Positions 8,463 through 16,114 are shown, numbered from the stretch's first letter. The stretch is DNA of 64,000 bases from Robbsia sp. KACC 23696 (GCF_039852015.1 NZ_CP156628.1:1-64000), one strand, 5' to 3'. Numbers and translations: made by a program. Notes: a model not told the origin generated them from the sequence alone.

Positions 8463-8748
8463 TTGCGGGGAAGACCATGCAGATTTTGACCTCCCTGATT
8501 ACCCGGCTTCGCCGCATCTTCGTTTCGACGCCGGTGATCCTCCCGTCGCCAGCACCTACGCCAACGACGCAGACCTCCGCGCTGGGTACGACGCGCTCCG
8601 CGCTGATTTCATCGCCCTCCGGGGCTTCTCAACCGCCCAGTCCGTCTGGGCCGTCCGCGCTGGTGGCGTCAACGCAGACGAGCAAATCCTTCGCCATCAA
8701 ACCCTCAAATGCACCGCAGGCCTCCGTGCCCGTGGGCTTATCAACTGA
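8341..8748 (+). CDS. Outer-membrane spanin lipoprotein (Rz1-like)
   Basis: 135 residues from the ATG at 8341, preceded by AAAAGGAG. The N-terminus MICKLTLVLLACVTLAAC is a signal peptide with the lipobox LAAC and Cys18 as the lipidated residue; a second Cys follows Leu10. The gene begins inside the inner spanin gene and extends 286 bases beyond it. The pair is expected to bridge the envelope and fuse inner and outer membranes in the last lysis step. At 135 residues it is longer than many Rz1 proteins. The segment DADLRAGYDALRADFIALRG is helical. Confidence 0.72.
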   Translation: MICKLTLVLLACVTLAACPMRTPPSVTSSLAPVHVLTTTVDCGEDHADFDLPDYPASPHLRFDAGDPPVASTYANDADLRAGYDALRADFIALRGFSTAQSVWAVRAGGVNADEQILRHQTLKCTAGLRARGLIN

Positions 8749-8764
8749 ACTCAAAGGAAACACC

Positions 8765-9205
8765 ATGAGCTTTTCTCTGTCCACGATGGCAGCGGCTATC
8801 GCAAGCATCAGCACGATCGCAACCAGTGCTGTGACGCTGGCCAGCACGACCGTCACGGTCGCCGAAACGATCTACAAGTACGGCGCCGAGATGATCACGG
8901 CGGCCGAGAGCGCGTATGACGCCCAGACGGGTGCCGGCGCATCGAAGAAGGCTGCCGTCATGGCCGCGCTGCAAGCGTTCGTCACCGCGCTGGGCGAAGA
9001 CTGGTCGAAGATGGCTTCCGAACTCTCTTCGTGGATCGATATGGTGATCGCCGCGTGGAAGTCGGCCGTTGCGCTGGTTCAGAACATCGGCACCACGGCC
9101 GCAGCCACGGCCACCGCCGACGCCGCGACCACCGTCGCTGCAGCCGCTACGCCGGCCGCAACGACCGCCGATGTCAGCACCGGCGCCGCCGCAGTCGCCG
9201 CGTAA
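8765..9205 (+). CDS. Phage hypothetical protein, Ala/Thr-rich
   Basis: 146 residues from the ATG at 8765 with AAAGGAAACACC upstream. The N-terminus (about 1-40) is Ser/Thr/Ala-rich and moderately hydrophobic. A helical middle follows (KKAAVMAALQAFVTALGEDW, then SSWIDMVIAAWKSAVALVQ), and the end is an Ala/Thr low-complexity tail from about residue 105. No family was recognised. It sits between the spanins and a second group of tail genes. Confidence 0.6.
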   Translation: MSFSLSTMAAAIASISTIATSAVTLASTTVTVAETIYKYGAEMITAAESAYDAQTGAGASKKAAVMAALQAFVTALGEDWSKMASELSSWIDMVIAAWKSAVALVQNIGTTAAATATADAATTVAAAATPAATTADVSTGAAAVAA

Positions 9206-9229
9206 TCCCCGAATCGATCTGGAAGCGCC

Positions 9230-9622
9230 ATGAACTGCGATTACGCGACGAAGTTTGACGATGTCATTGTTCAAGGGGCCGTTTGGGAGCGGGTGTTTTT
9301 CATCACAAACCCGGACGACTCGCCTGTCAATTTGCGTGGCGCGTCGGCGCGACTCCAGATCCGGCCATACCTCGGCAGCCCAAACGTCTTGCTCGACCTG
9401 GATAGTGCGAATGGCTCGCTGGTAATCGGGAGCGTTGCTGGATCGGTAACGTGTTCCGTGCTCGGAGCAACCACCGCCGGCCTTAAGTGGCCGCCGGGGC
9501 TACGGGCGCAAGGAACGAGGATCAGCCAGCTTGGCGTCTACGATCTGATCGTGACTCTCGACGCCAAGCCATACCGCGTGTACGAGGGCCGCATTGATCT
9601 GTCACTTAGTGTGACCCGCTAG
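9230..9622 (+). CDS. Phage structural protein, BppU-like?
   Basis: 130 residues. It opens with a short polar stretch then QGAVWERVFFITNPDDSPVN and LRGASARLQIRPY, followed by beta strands and a final VYEGRIDLSLSVTR. This pattern (an input linear range, then a beta sandwich) is like the N-terminal domains of baseplate upper proteins and similar small tail proteins that precede long tail spikes. A terminator follows, then the tail spike gene. Assignment to a named family is tentative. Confidence 0.5.
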   Translation: MNCDYATKFDDVIVQGAVWERVFFITNPDDSPVNLRGASARLQIRPYLGSPNVLLDLDSANGSLVIGSVAGSVTCSVLGATTAGLKWPPGLRAQGTRISQLGVYDLIVTLDAKPYRVYEGRIDLSLSVTR

Positions 9623-9644
9623 GCCGTCGTTCTGAACCAATTTC

Positions 9645-9668
9645 AGCCGCCCGATGAGGCGGCTTTTC
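9645..9668 (+). terminator. Terminator before tail spike
   Basis: The perfect 7-bp stem AGCCGCC/GGCGGCT with a six-base loop is followed by TTTT. It separates the 130-residue structural gene from the tail spike gene, the third terminator inside the prophage late region. Confidence 0.8.
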
Positions 9669-9684
9669 TGTTTGCGAGGGCTTG

Positions 9685-12006
9685 ATGGTGAACAAAGTAG
9701 GTATCCCCGGGTTTCAGGGTCCTCCCGGGCTCGTGCCGCGCGGCGAGTGGGCGATCGATGTGTCGTATGACGTCGACGACTTCGTGACGGAATCGGGGAG
9801 CGCCTACCTCGCATTGAAAGCGCATACGGGTGTTCAGCCTGGAACGGATGCGACGACGTGGCAGCTGTACGTCGCATCCGGCGACGTGTCGCCCGTCGCA
9901 CAAGCAGCAATCGAGAAAGCCGTCTCCGATTCACAGGCATCGGCCGACGACGCCGCGGACAGCGCGGACAAAGCTGCGCAGAGCGTGAACGATGCCGCGT
10001 CGGCAGGCGCGACAGCCGGCGCAGCAGCTGGCGCGAGCGCGGGATCGACGGCGGGCGCTGCCGCCGCGTCTGCGGCGGGTGCTGCAGCGGGCCAGGCCTC
10101 CGGTGCCTCAGCCGGCGCCGCTGCTGGTGCTACGGCATCAGCGGCCGGCGCAGCGGCCGCGACGACGCAAGCCGCGAACGCAGCTGCCGCGGCGACGGCT
10201 GCCTCTCAGGCTGCGGGCATCTACGGAACCACGGCTGCAGGCTTGGCCGCCGTCGCCTCGGGCAAGTATTTCTGGGTTTCGCCATCGGCCAATGGCCTGG
10301 GTCTGCTGGACCTCTATCTGAACAACAGTGGCACGGCCGTCTATTACGGCAACCTGCCGAGCAACGTTGCGCTGAACAACCTGGCGGCGCAGTTGCGGCT
10401 TCAGTCGGTTCCGGGCTGGATGGTGGCGTTCACCGACTCGCTGAGTAACATCGCCGGCGGCTTCCTCGCCGACGGAACGTTCTCGGTTGCAAAGCTGAAC
10501 GCGCTATCGATGATCATCTCGGCGCTGTCCGCGGCGTCGCTCGCGGTGGGCCCGACGACGATCAGTGCCGCGCAGGATCCGACGTACCTCGTCAAGTTCA
10601 TGGACGCGCTGACGAATATCTCGTCGGGCCTGCGTTTGGATGGTAGTTGGGACTTCGCGCGCGCGCAGATCATGAACGCCGTTGCCGGCATTCTGTCGGC
10701 CAACGTCTACGTGGGCAAGACGGCGCGCGGCATCGTGCGCGGTGACTTTTCCGGAACGATGATGCCGGACATTCCGCACGTCATCGCCTATGGGCAATCG
10801 CTGTCGCAGGGGATCAACTCCGGCGGCGTTGGAGCCGGCGCTGTCGTCACGGCCAGTCAGCGTTTCTCGGCCTTGAAATTTAGCGGCGGCGTGCGGGCGC
10901 AGGACTACAGCACGACCGACGTAGCTGGCGCGCACGCATCGTTTCAGCCGCTCGTCGAGACGATCTACAACACCGGCAATGGCGGCGTGGGTGGCGAGAC
11001 GCCTTGTGGCGGCACGACCGATTCCATTTACGAGCGCCTGCAAGTCGAGAACCCGAGTTTCGACACGACGCAGCTTACGCTTCTGGGATCCGCGCCGGGG
11101 TATGGCGGCCTCCTGATTTCAGCGTTATCTAAAGGCACGGCGCCGTATCAGCGAATTCTGGACGACGTCACCTATGGTCTGTCGCTCGCGAACGCCGCCG
11201 GCAAAACGTATCGCCCGATCGCCTTGTCCTACACGCAAGGCGAAGCGGACCAGCAGTCGAGTACTCAGCCGTCCGTCTACCTGGCCGCGCTGACGAAATT
11301 GCAGACGGACCTGCAGACCGACATTCGCGCGATCATCGGCGATTCGAGTTTCGTGCTGCCGTTCTTCTGCTATCAAATGGCGTCGTGGGCGAACGGGTCG
11401 TTGAACAACACGTATCCCTACATCCCGATGCAGATGAAAGCCTTCTGCGACACGGTGGCCAACGCCTACATGGTCATGCCGATGTACATGTTCGACTACG
11501 TCGACCAGTACCACATGAAGGCCATGTACTACAAGGTGATGGGTGCCTACTACGGCATCGCCATGAAGCGCGTGCTGATGGATAAGGTCGCCTACAAGGC
11601 GACGCAGCCGACCGGCAACATGATCCGGCAGGGCACCGTGCTGTCGGTCGAATTCAACGTGCCGATGGGCAAGCTGGTCTTCGACTCGAAGCTCGTCACG
11701 GACCCGGGCAATTATGGCTTCAGCGCTGTGGATTCGTCCGGCAACGCCAAAACCATCACCGCGACGCCGGTCATCGTCAACGGCAATACCGTGCGGCTCA
11801 CATGCGCCGCGGGTTGGGCTGCTGGCGACAAGCTGCGCTACGGTTTCATCGGCCAGTCAACCACGATCAACCGGCCCGGATACATCACCGGGAATCGCGG
11901 TTGTCTGCGGGACCAGCAGGGCGATTACATCGTCTTCGACAAAGCCGAAAGCATTTCCTGGCCGATGCATAACTGGTCGCTGATGTTCGAATTGACGCTC
12001 GTCTAA
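9685..12006 (+). CDS. Tail spike with SGNH esterase domain
   Basis: 773 residues from the ATG at 9685. The order is: a short collagen-like GFQGPPG at residues 9-15; a beta domain to about 70; a long Ala/Gly/Ser-rich helical or triple-helical stalk (about 75-175); a beta region; then an SGNH/sialate-O-acetylesterase-like domain from about 365. Its motifs are AYGQSLSQG (nucleophile Ser near 372), YTQGEADQQ near 515 and DYVDQYHM near 603, which can supply Asp and His. A C-terminal beta domain closes the protein. It probably binds and deacetylates host surface polysaccharide. The preceding gene is separated by a terminator. Confidence 0.85.
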   Translation: MVNKVGIPGFQGPPGLVPRGEWAIDVSYDVDDFVTESGSAYLALKAHTGVQPGTDATTWQLYVASGDVSPVAQAAIEKAVSDSQASADDAADSADKAAQSVNDAASAGATAGAAAGASAGSTAGAAAASAAGAAAGQASGASAGAAAGATASAAGAAAATTQAANAAAAATAASQAAGIYGTTAAGLAAVASGKYFWVSPSANGLGLLDLYLNNSGTAVYYGNLPSNVALNNLAAQLRLQSVPGWMVAFTDSLSNIAGGFLADGTFSVAKLNALSMIISALSAASLAVGPTTISAAQDPTYLVKFMDALTNISSGLRLDGSWDFARAQIMNAVAGILSANVYVGKTARGIVRGDFSGTMMPDIPHVIAYGQSLSQGINSGGVGAGAVVTASQRFSALKFSGGVRAQDYSTTDVAGAHASFQPLVETIYNTGNGGVGGETPCGGTTDSIYERLQVENPSFDTTQLTLLGSAPGYGGLLISALSKGTAPYQRILDDVTYGLSLANAAGKTYRPIALSYTQGEADQQSSTQPSVYLAALTKLQTDLQTDIRAIIGDSSFVLPFFCYQMASWANGSLNNTYPYIPMQMKAFCDTVANAYMVMPMYMFDYVDQYHMKAMYYKVMGAYYGIAMKRVLMDKVAYKATQPTGNMIRQGTVLSVEFNVPMGKLVFDSKLVTDPGNYGFSAVDSSGNAKTITATPVIVNGNTVRLTCAAGWAAGDKLRYGFIGQSTTINRPGYITGNRGCLRDQQGDYIVFDKAESISWPMHNWSLMFELTLV

Positions 12007-12019
12007 GAGAGAAAGATAA

Positions 12020-12736
12020 ATGGCAAACGGTTTGAACGTCCAAGGGTCCGGAGTCTTCTCGTATTCGGTTGGCTCCCTCTATCCGGAGGGGGCGTCGCTG
12101 GCGTCTCTTCTCAGCTTTGGCGCCGGCGGGCCCACCGTGCTTTTTGGTGCGCAGCCGTCCGTGATCGGCACGCCGACCCTGAATGCCTACTCGTTCATCG
12201 GCACCGCGGGGAAGGGGTACGATACTTCCGTGCCGGACACGGTCACGAAGACGATGCTGGTGTGGGCGAAGTATCCGGCGGTCCAAACCTCGACTGCGTT
12301 ACCGATGGGCGCCTATAACGGTGTCAACACGGGCGATACCATCTTCCTGAATCACACGTCGTCTGCCGACCTGTTCGAGGGGATTGCGGCGACGGCGTCC
12401 GGCGGCACACAGTCAATCGTGTCGGGCGGTACCGGCTCGACGACATTTTCGAATTCGGCCGCGTACTACCTCTTCGCGGCTCGCTTCACGGCGACGACGG
12501 CGCAGATGTCGTATGTGCTCAATGGGGCGATCGTCAACGGCGCCGCGTCGACCTTGGCGACGCGCTACACGCCGAGCCGCACGGTCCACGTCGGTGCGCC
12601 GTTCGACACCACGTCGCTAGGCAGCGTCGAAATAACGGGCGCGGGCCTTTGGACGACCGCGCTGACCGATGCTGAGATTTTGCAGATGGCGACGTTCTTC
12701 CAAAACCTGAAAGGCAGCTCGGTCACGATCGGCTGA
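12020..12736 (+). CDS. LamG-like tail protein
   Basis: 238 residues starting 13 bases after the tail spike stop, with AGAGAGAAAG upstream. The sequence has jelly-roll features: KTMLVWAKYP near 75, AAYYLFAARFTATTAQMSYV near 145 and a closing GAGLWTTALTDAEILQMATF near 210, typical of concanavalin/LamG carbohydrate-binding folds. It is probably a second receptor-binding or spike-tip component. It is the last rightward late gene before the convergent small gene at 12737. Confidence 0.68.
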   Translation: MANGLNVQGSGVFSYSVGSLYPEGASLASLLSFGAGGPTVLFGAQPSVIGTPTLNAYSFIGTAGKGYDTSVPDTVTKTMLVWAKYPAVQTSTALPMGAYNGVNTGDTIFLNHTSSADLFEGIAATASGGTQSIVSGGTGSTTFSNSAAYYLFAARFTATTAQMSYVLNGAIVNGAASTLATRYTPSRTVHVGAPFDTTSLGSVEITGAGLWTTALTDAEILQMATFFQNLKGSSVTIG

Positions 12737-13051
12737 TCAAAACGCCGGGCCGGAGTACTCATCGGGCTCGGGGCGCTGCTCACGGAACACCATGACGGCC
12801 GGCTCGTTGAGCATTTCCCGCTTCAGGATGTGCAGCGCTGCGAGCTGACCGCCGACGTCCATTTTCCACGACTTGTCGATCGTCTCTCGCAGGTCCTCAA
12901 TGCTGACCAGTTTCTGATGGAGGCGCTTGATCTCCGCGAGCAACGCCCGCACGTCGGCGTCGCCGCGGTGCCGGGCTTGGATCTCCCGCAGGCGTTCCAT
13001 TGTGAGCGCATCGGGTGGTTTGAATCTGACGGGACGACCGTGGTGTGCCAT
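12737..13051 (-). CDS. Small prophage protein under SOS box
   Basis: 104 residues from the ATG at 13051. An upstream ATG at 13078 would add nine residues but falls inside the LexA box and next to its TATACT hexamer, ahead of the likely transcription start, so the shorter form is preferred. The protein is charged and helical (LTMERLREIQARHRGDADVR, then LLAEIKRLHQKLVSIEDL), like a short coiled coil. No domain was recognised. The position right behind a LexA operator suggests induction by DNA damage. Confidence 0.6.
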   Translation of the reverse strand: MAHHGRPVRFKPPDALTMERLREIQARHRGDADVRALLAEIKRLHQKLVSIEDLRETIDKSWKMDVGGQLAALHILKREMLNEPAVMVFREQRPEPDEYSGPAF

Positions 13052-13061
13052 TTGCGATGGG

Positions 13062-13087
13062 ATATACTGTTTATCCATACAGTATAT
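13062..13087. promoter_or_regulatory. LexA (SOS) box, divergent
   Basis: The palindrome ATATACTGT-N8-ACAGTATAT contains CTGT-N8-ACAG, an exact match to the Gammaproteobacterial/Betaproteobacterial LexA operator core. Each arm also holds a TATACT hexamer that could serve as the -10 element on its strand. It lies between the leftward gene at 13051 and the rightward gene at 13100, so one operator can control both. Confidence 0.85.
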
Positions 13088-13099
13088 CTGACCCCGATC

Positions 13100-13384
13100 A
13101 TGCAGATCTCAAATTTGCGATTGCTCGTCCGCCTGCGGCAAATCCGACTTGACTGTCCGGTGTACCGCGGCGGCGACAAGCTGAACGACGCGATTCTCGC
13201 CGCCGGCCTGGCCGAGCAGGGCGCCCGCGACCGCGTCCAGCTGAGCGCCCACGGCGCGTCGGCGCTGAATTGGCTGGCCGGCCTGGAAGAAAAAGGCGAG
13301 CTGGTCGGCTGTTGGCCGATGCCTACTCCTTCGGCTCGATCAGCGCGGGCCCGTCATGCCGGGCATCGTTCAGCTCTCGACTGA
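13100..13384 (+). CDS. Small prophage protein, SOS-controlled
   Basis: 94 residues starting 13 bases right of the LexA box. The opening MQISNLRLLVRLRQIRLDC is basic, followed by YRGGDKLNDAILAAGLAEQG and a helical ALNWLAGLEEKGELVGCW segment that looks like genuine protein. The last 20 residues overlap the end of the SRAP gene on the other strand by 62 bases and have poor composition, so the natural end may be a recent extension. No family recognised. Confidence 0.5.
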   Translation: MQISNLRLLVRLRQIRLDCPVYRGGDKLNDAILAAGLAEQGARDRVQLSAHGASALNWLAGLEEKGELVGCWPMPTPSARSARARHAGHRSALD

Positions 13385-14021
13385 CCTCATACCATTCGAA
13401 TTCTTCGACTGACCGCGTGCCGGTCCGTGCGATCTCGGCCGCCAACTCGAATGGCGTATCCGGATCCAGCCAGAGGTTGGCGTCTTTCGCCGTCAGTGCG
13501 ACGGGGCGCCGGTCATGAATGTCCACCATCCCTTCATCCGACGCGTCAGTGACGATTACGACGCCGTCCACCATCCCGCCGCCGTCATCCGGCGCGCGCG
13601 GCCCTGAATCACCTTCCACCTTCACATTAGTCAGTCCGGCGAGATAGAGCGGCGCCAGATCTTTCGGCCGCAGCAGAAACGGCTGTTTCTTGCCGTCATC
13701 CGCCTTGATCCATTCGTACCAGCAGTCCACCGGGACGATCACTCGGCCGGCCTTGAGCATCGGCTTCCATGTGGCCGACTCAATTTTGTCGCCGCGGGCG
13801 TTGATCATCTGGGGGATTTTGCGGGCGACGGCCCAGTGCGGCCGGAATCCCCACCAGACCGGCCGCATTTGACCGTCAGGGTAGGCAACGCCGATTCGAG
13901 TGCCAGGCCCAGCGTTGAAGCGCGGGCGGTGATCGTCTATGACAGCGTGCGCGTGGCGGAATGCCTCAAGAGCTGCGACATACGATTGCCACGCCGAGAA
14001 CTGACCGATACGACCGCACAT
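13323..14021 (-). CDS. SRAP/HMCES (YedK) peptidase-like protein
   Basis: 232 residues from the ATG at 14021, chosen because the catalytic Cys must be residue 2 after Met removal (MCGRIGQF). The conserved SRAP residues are present: Asn in INARGDKIE, Glu in DCWYEW, and His in DIHDRRPVAL, together with GFRPHW and W/P motifs. SRAP proteins form a thiazolidine DNA-protein crosslink with abasic sites in single-stranded DNA and protect forks. The gene ends beside a LexA box but is transcribed toward it, so SOS control of this gene itself is not shown. Longer readings lack the N-terminal Cys logic. Confidence 0.93.
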   Translation of the reverse strand: MCGRIGQFSAWQSYVAALEAFRHAHAVIDDHRPRFNAGPGTRIGVAYPDGQMRPVWWGFRPHWAVARKIPQMINARGDKIESATWKPMLKAGRVIVPVDCWYEWIKADDGKKQPFLLRPKDLAPLYLAGLTNVKVEGDSGPRAPDDGGGMVDGVVIVTDASDEGMVDIHDRRPVALTAKDANLWLDPDTPFELAAEIARTGTRSVEEFEWYEVSRELNDARHDGPALIEPKE

Positions 14022-14080
14022 ATTGCAACTCCGAAACGGAATTCCCCATCGTACAGCGCTAATCGGCGGGCGGTCGGGCG

Positions 14081-14136
14081 CGGAACGATCCTTGCGAACC
14101 TGAAAGGTGCAGGACAACGTTCCAGGAGGAACAGAC
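14081..14136 (+). promoter_or_regulatory. Leader element, copy 1
   Basis: This stretch aligns with 15252-15306: both hold GGAACG(A/T)TCCTTGCG, then about 20 variable bases, then GTTCCAGGAGGAAC directly before the start codon. GTTCC-AGGA-GGAAC (14119-14132) can fold into a 5-bp hairpin with the Shine-Dalgarno sequence in loop and stem. Confidence 0.55.
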
Positions 14137-14316
14137 ATGCCGACAAATACCGCTCCGCTCGATCAAAAACATCCCAGCAATATCGATCCGTCGTCGATCC
14201 CGCCTGCCCGCAAAGAAAACGGCGATACAGAAGGGGACGGAAACGGAGGTGAGGACGTGGTCGGCAGCCCCAATGATCCGGTTTCCGATCCGAAGAAGCC
14301 ATCGACCGCACCGTAA
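14137..14316 (+). CDS. Small acidic Pro-rich protein, family A
   Basis: 59 residues from the ATG at 14137, preceded by the strong site AGGAGGAACAGAC. The composition is D/N/P/G/S-rich with no hydrophobic core, so it is probably disordered. The C-terminal VGSPNDPVSDPKKPS also occurs in a broken copy at 42408, which shows that this is a real family and not a chance reading frame. Its leader is shared with the gene at 15307. Function unknown; similar tiny proteins are often stress-induced in Burkholderiaceae, but that is not shown here. Confidence 0.6.
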   Translation: MPTNTAPLDQKHPSNIDPSSIPPARKENGDTEGDGNGGEDVVGSPNDPVSDPKKPSTAP

Positions 14317-14352
14317 GGTCTCTTGCAGGCCAAACATATCCAGAGAATTATC

Positions 14353-14517
14353 ATGGCACCCGAACAGAAACCCGACCTCGACGCGCCAGAACTTGAGGAT
14401 CCATCCGACGCGCCGCCGCACGAAGCGTTCGACGACGGGGAGCAGGCAGAGATTGCGTCAAATGACCCGAGCAATCCAACGACCAGCCCGCTCGATCCGA
14501 TAGGCGGCATGGTTTAG
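14353..14517 (+). CDS. Small acidic Pro-rich protein, family B
   Basis: 54 residues, MAPEQKPDLDAPELEDPSD at the start and DPSNPTTSPLDPIGGMV at the end. It is strikingly acidic with no hydrophobic core. The gene at 15307 encodes a close paralogue with the same start and end motifs. It lies 36 bases after the family A gene and may share its transcript. No function is known to me. Confidence 0.6.
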   Translation: MAPEQKPDLDAPELEDPSDAPPHEAFDDGEQAEIASNDPSNPTTSPLDPIGGMV

Positions 14518-14653
14518 CGCGGCGGGGCGGACGCCCGCGGTGCGGGCTATCCGCGTTCAAAACGCCTTTGTAAGTCGTTGTTTACCCAAGGGTGAGTTTG
14601 TTACCTTGGGGTGGCCATCCATGTTGCGATTTCGAGGTTAAAGTATTGATTAA

Positions 14654-14767
14654 ATGAAGAAAAATGGGATTGCCATCAACTTAATTTACAAGAAACTCGC
14701 CGTCACTTCGCGCGTCGCCGCGCTGCTCAAAGCAGGCTTGATTCAAAAGGAGAATTTCGAATTTTGA
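14654..14767 (+). CDS. 37-residue ORF, possible LuxR-tail remnant
   Basis: A short frame MKKNGIAINLIYKKLAVTSR continuing to AALLKAGLIQKENFEF. The middle resembles the end of a LuxR-type helix-turn-helix (IYRKLGVSSRT...A...AGL), so it could be a relic of a regulator gene. No clear ribosome site is present. It could equally be a chance frame. Confidence 0.25.
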   Translation: MKKNGIAINLIYKKLAVTSRVAALLKAGLIQKENFEF

Positions 14768-14835
14768 GTTCCTTTTCCACCTCGCAGCAAAAGCCGCAAA
14801 TTACCCGCCGCCTGTGCGTCTTGCATACTTCAACA

Positions 14836-15159
14836 ATGACGCGCACCATGACGCCTGAAAATAATATCGGGAGTTCATGCATGGTCGGGCCCTTTCTGCA
14901 TTTGGACGGCGACGTGTTTTTTGACCATATCCACATGGCGGGCACGGCGAAGAAACCGATTGAATACTCTATCAAAATCCAGGTAACGCGCCAGGCGCTC
15001 AAGGATGTTCTGCGCTCGGACGGAACACCTGAAGGCCATGAGGCCGTGATCAAATCGCAGGCGTGGAAAATTGTCGGCATCGCGATTGCCAAGGCGCTTA
15101 GTGCTAAGACGCACGAAGTGACCATTACCCCCGACGAATTGCGATGGGCGGGTATCTGA
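14836..15159 (+). CDS. DUF1488-like small protein
   Basis: 107 residues from the ATG at 14836; a second ATG at 14848 and a TTG at 14764 are also possible, and none has a clear Shine-Dalgarno. The fold pattern is DGDVFFDHI, then a strand with IEYSIKIQVTRQALKDVL, a helix with AWKIVGIAIAKALSA, and a closing EVTITPDELRWAGI. This strand-helix-strand ending matches DUF1488 proteins, which are about 85-100 residues and common in Burkholderia. Function unknown. It sits between two members of the small acidic protein families. Confidence 0.5.
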   Translation: MTRTMTPENNIGSSCMVGPFLHLDGDVFFDHIHMAGTAKKPIEYSIKIQVTRQALKDVLRSDGTPEGHEAVIKSQAWKIVGIAIAKALSAKTHEVTITPDELRWAGI

Positions 15160-15251
15160 AGGAGATTTGCCTTCCTACCGCCGCATGCATTGGTGCTCCA
15201 TGACCTGACTTCGCAAACGTATTGGGAAAATGTGGACTTCTCACTTCGGGA

Positions 15252-15306
15252 CGGAACGTTCCTTGCGCACTTACCAGCGCGGTACAACCGTTCCAGGAGG
15301 AACACC
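15252..15306 (+). promoter_or_regulatory. Leader element, copy 2
   Basis: Second copy of the leader seen at 14081-14136, with GGAACGTTCCTTGCG and the hairpin-forming GTTCCAGGAGGAAC (15290-15303) next to the ATG. Conservation of the leader before proteins of two different families argues that the element itself is functional. Confidence 0.55.
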
Positions 15307-15474
15307 ATGTCACCCGAACAAAAGCCTGAAGTGGATCTAGATGCGCCAGAGATAGACGATACGTCCAATGCGCCGCATGAGGTATCTGACGAGGATGAAA
15401 TAGCCTGGTCGGAGCCAGGGGACCCCAGTAATCCCACAAACACCCCGCTCGATCCTATCGGCGACACGGTCTAA
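15307..15474 (+). CDS. Small acidic Pro-rich protein, family B paralogue
   Basis: 55 residues from the ATG at 15307, preceded by AGGAGGAACACC. It starts MSPEQKPEVDLDAPEIDD and ends DPSNPTNTPLDPIGDTV, thus about half identical to the protein at 14353. Strongly acidic, no hydrophobic segments, probably disordered. It carries the duplicated leader whereas its paralogue at 14353 does not. Function unknown. Confidence 0.62.
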   Translation: MSPEQKPEVDLDAPEIDDTSNAPHEVSDEDEIAWSEPGDPSNPTNTPLDPIGDTV

Positions 15475-15497
15475 ATCGTTTCGTCAATCGTTTGAGC

Positions 15498-15515
15498 CAC
15501 CCGCCTTCGCGGGTG
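15498..15515. other. Hairpin after acidic protein gene
   Basis: CACCCGC-CTTC-GCGGGTG forms a perfect 7-bp stem with a stable tetraloop 24 bases after the stop. It lacks a T tract, so it may be a transcript-stabilising hairpin rather than a terminator. Confidence 0.5.
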
Positions 15516-15660
15516 ATGACAATCCCGACCCTACCTGCTCCAGTGCGATTAAAAATCGCGCCTAAATCGTCATTTCTTTTATGAGTATTTGCAAGCAGAT
15601 TGCAAGGATGTCAAATAAAAAGCGCAATATAAAATTAGGATGACTTAAGCTGTTATTGTG

Positions 15661-15963
15661 ATGGCTCACATGGGGATGCTGATGACGCCAATTGATGCAA
15701 TGAAATGGTTTAGCGAGGCGGAGGGCGCACCGTCGTTTGGTTCGGAATCGGAATCGGATGCACTGCGGTTGGCGACATGGCTAGCGTTGAATCTTGAAAA
15801 ACTCAACGACAATGATGTATCTGTGATGATCCGCGTGGGCGCCGCAGTCCTGGCATATGAAGATGAGGCAGCGTGGGGCAGATATAGGGAAAGGCCCGCG
15901 CTGCCTTTGGTCGCATCTGAACGCCGCTCGGCTGCGAGACGCCGACTTCCTTTGCCACAGTAA
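15661..15963 (+). CDS. Hypothetical protein
   Basis: 100 residues from the ATG at 15661 (a GTG one codon earlier is possible). The sequence is helical and acidic in its first two thirds (SESDALRLATWLALNLEKLN, then DNDVSVMIRVGAAVLAYEDE) and turns basic at the end (ERRSAARRRLPLP). No domain was recognised. A strong terminator overlaps the stop codon, supporting a real transcription unit. The upstream region is AT-rich. Confidence 0.5.
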   Translation: MAHMGMLMTPIDAMKWFSEAEGAPSFGSESESDALRLATWLALNLEKLNDNDVSVMIRVGAAVLAYEDEAAWGRYRERPALPLVASERRSAARRRLPLPQ

Positions 15964-15987
15964 AACGCCCGCGCAAGCGGGCGTTTT
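15962..15987 (+). terminator. Strong terminator
   Basis: AAAACGCCCGC-GCAA-GCGGGCGTTTT is a perfect 11-bp stem with a GCAA tetraloop. The symmetric A and T tracts could work in both directions. Confidence 0.88.
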
Positions 15988-16114
15988 CGCTGGCAGCGCT
16001 GGCGTTTCTGCTTAGATAGGATCTTACTCACGCATTGTGAATGCCGAAAGCGGCCTATCCGACCGTGGCCTCCGCTCTCGCACTACCCATTATCCGAACG
16101 CAGCGGACTTGCCA

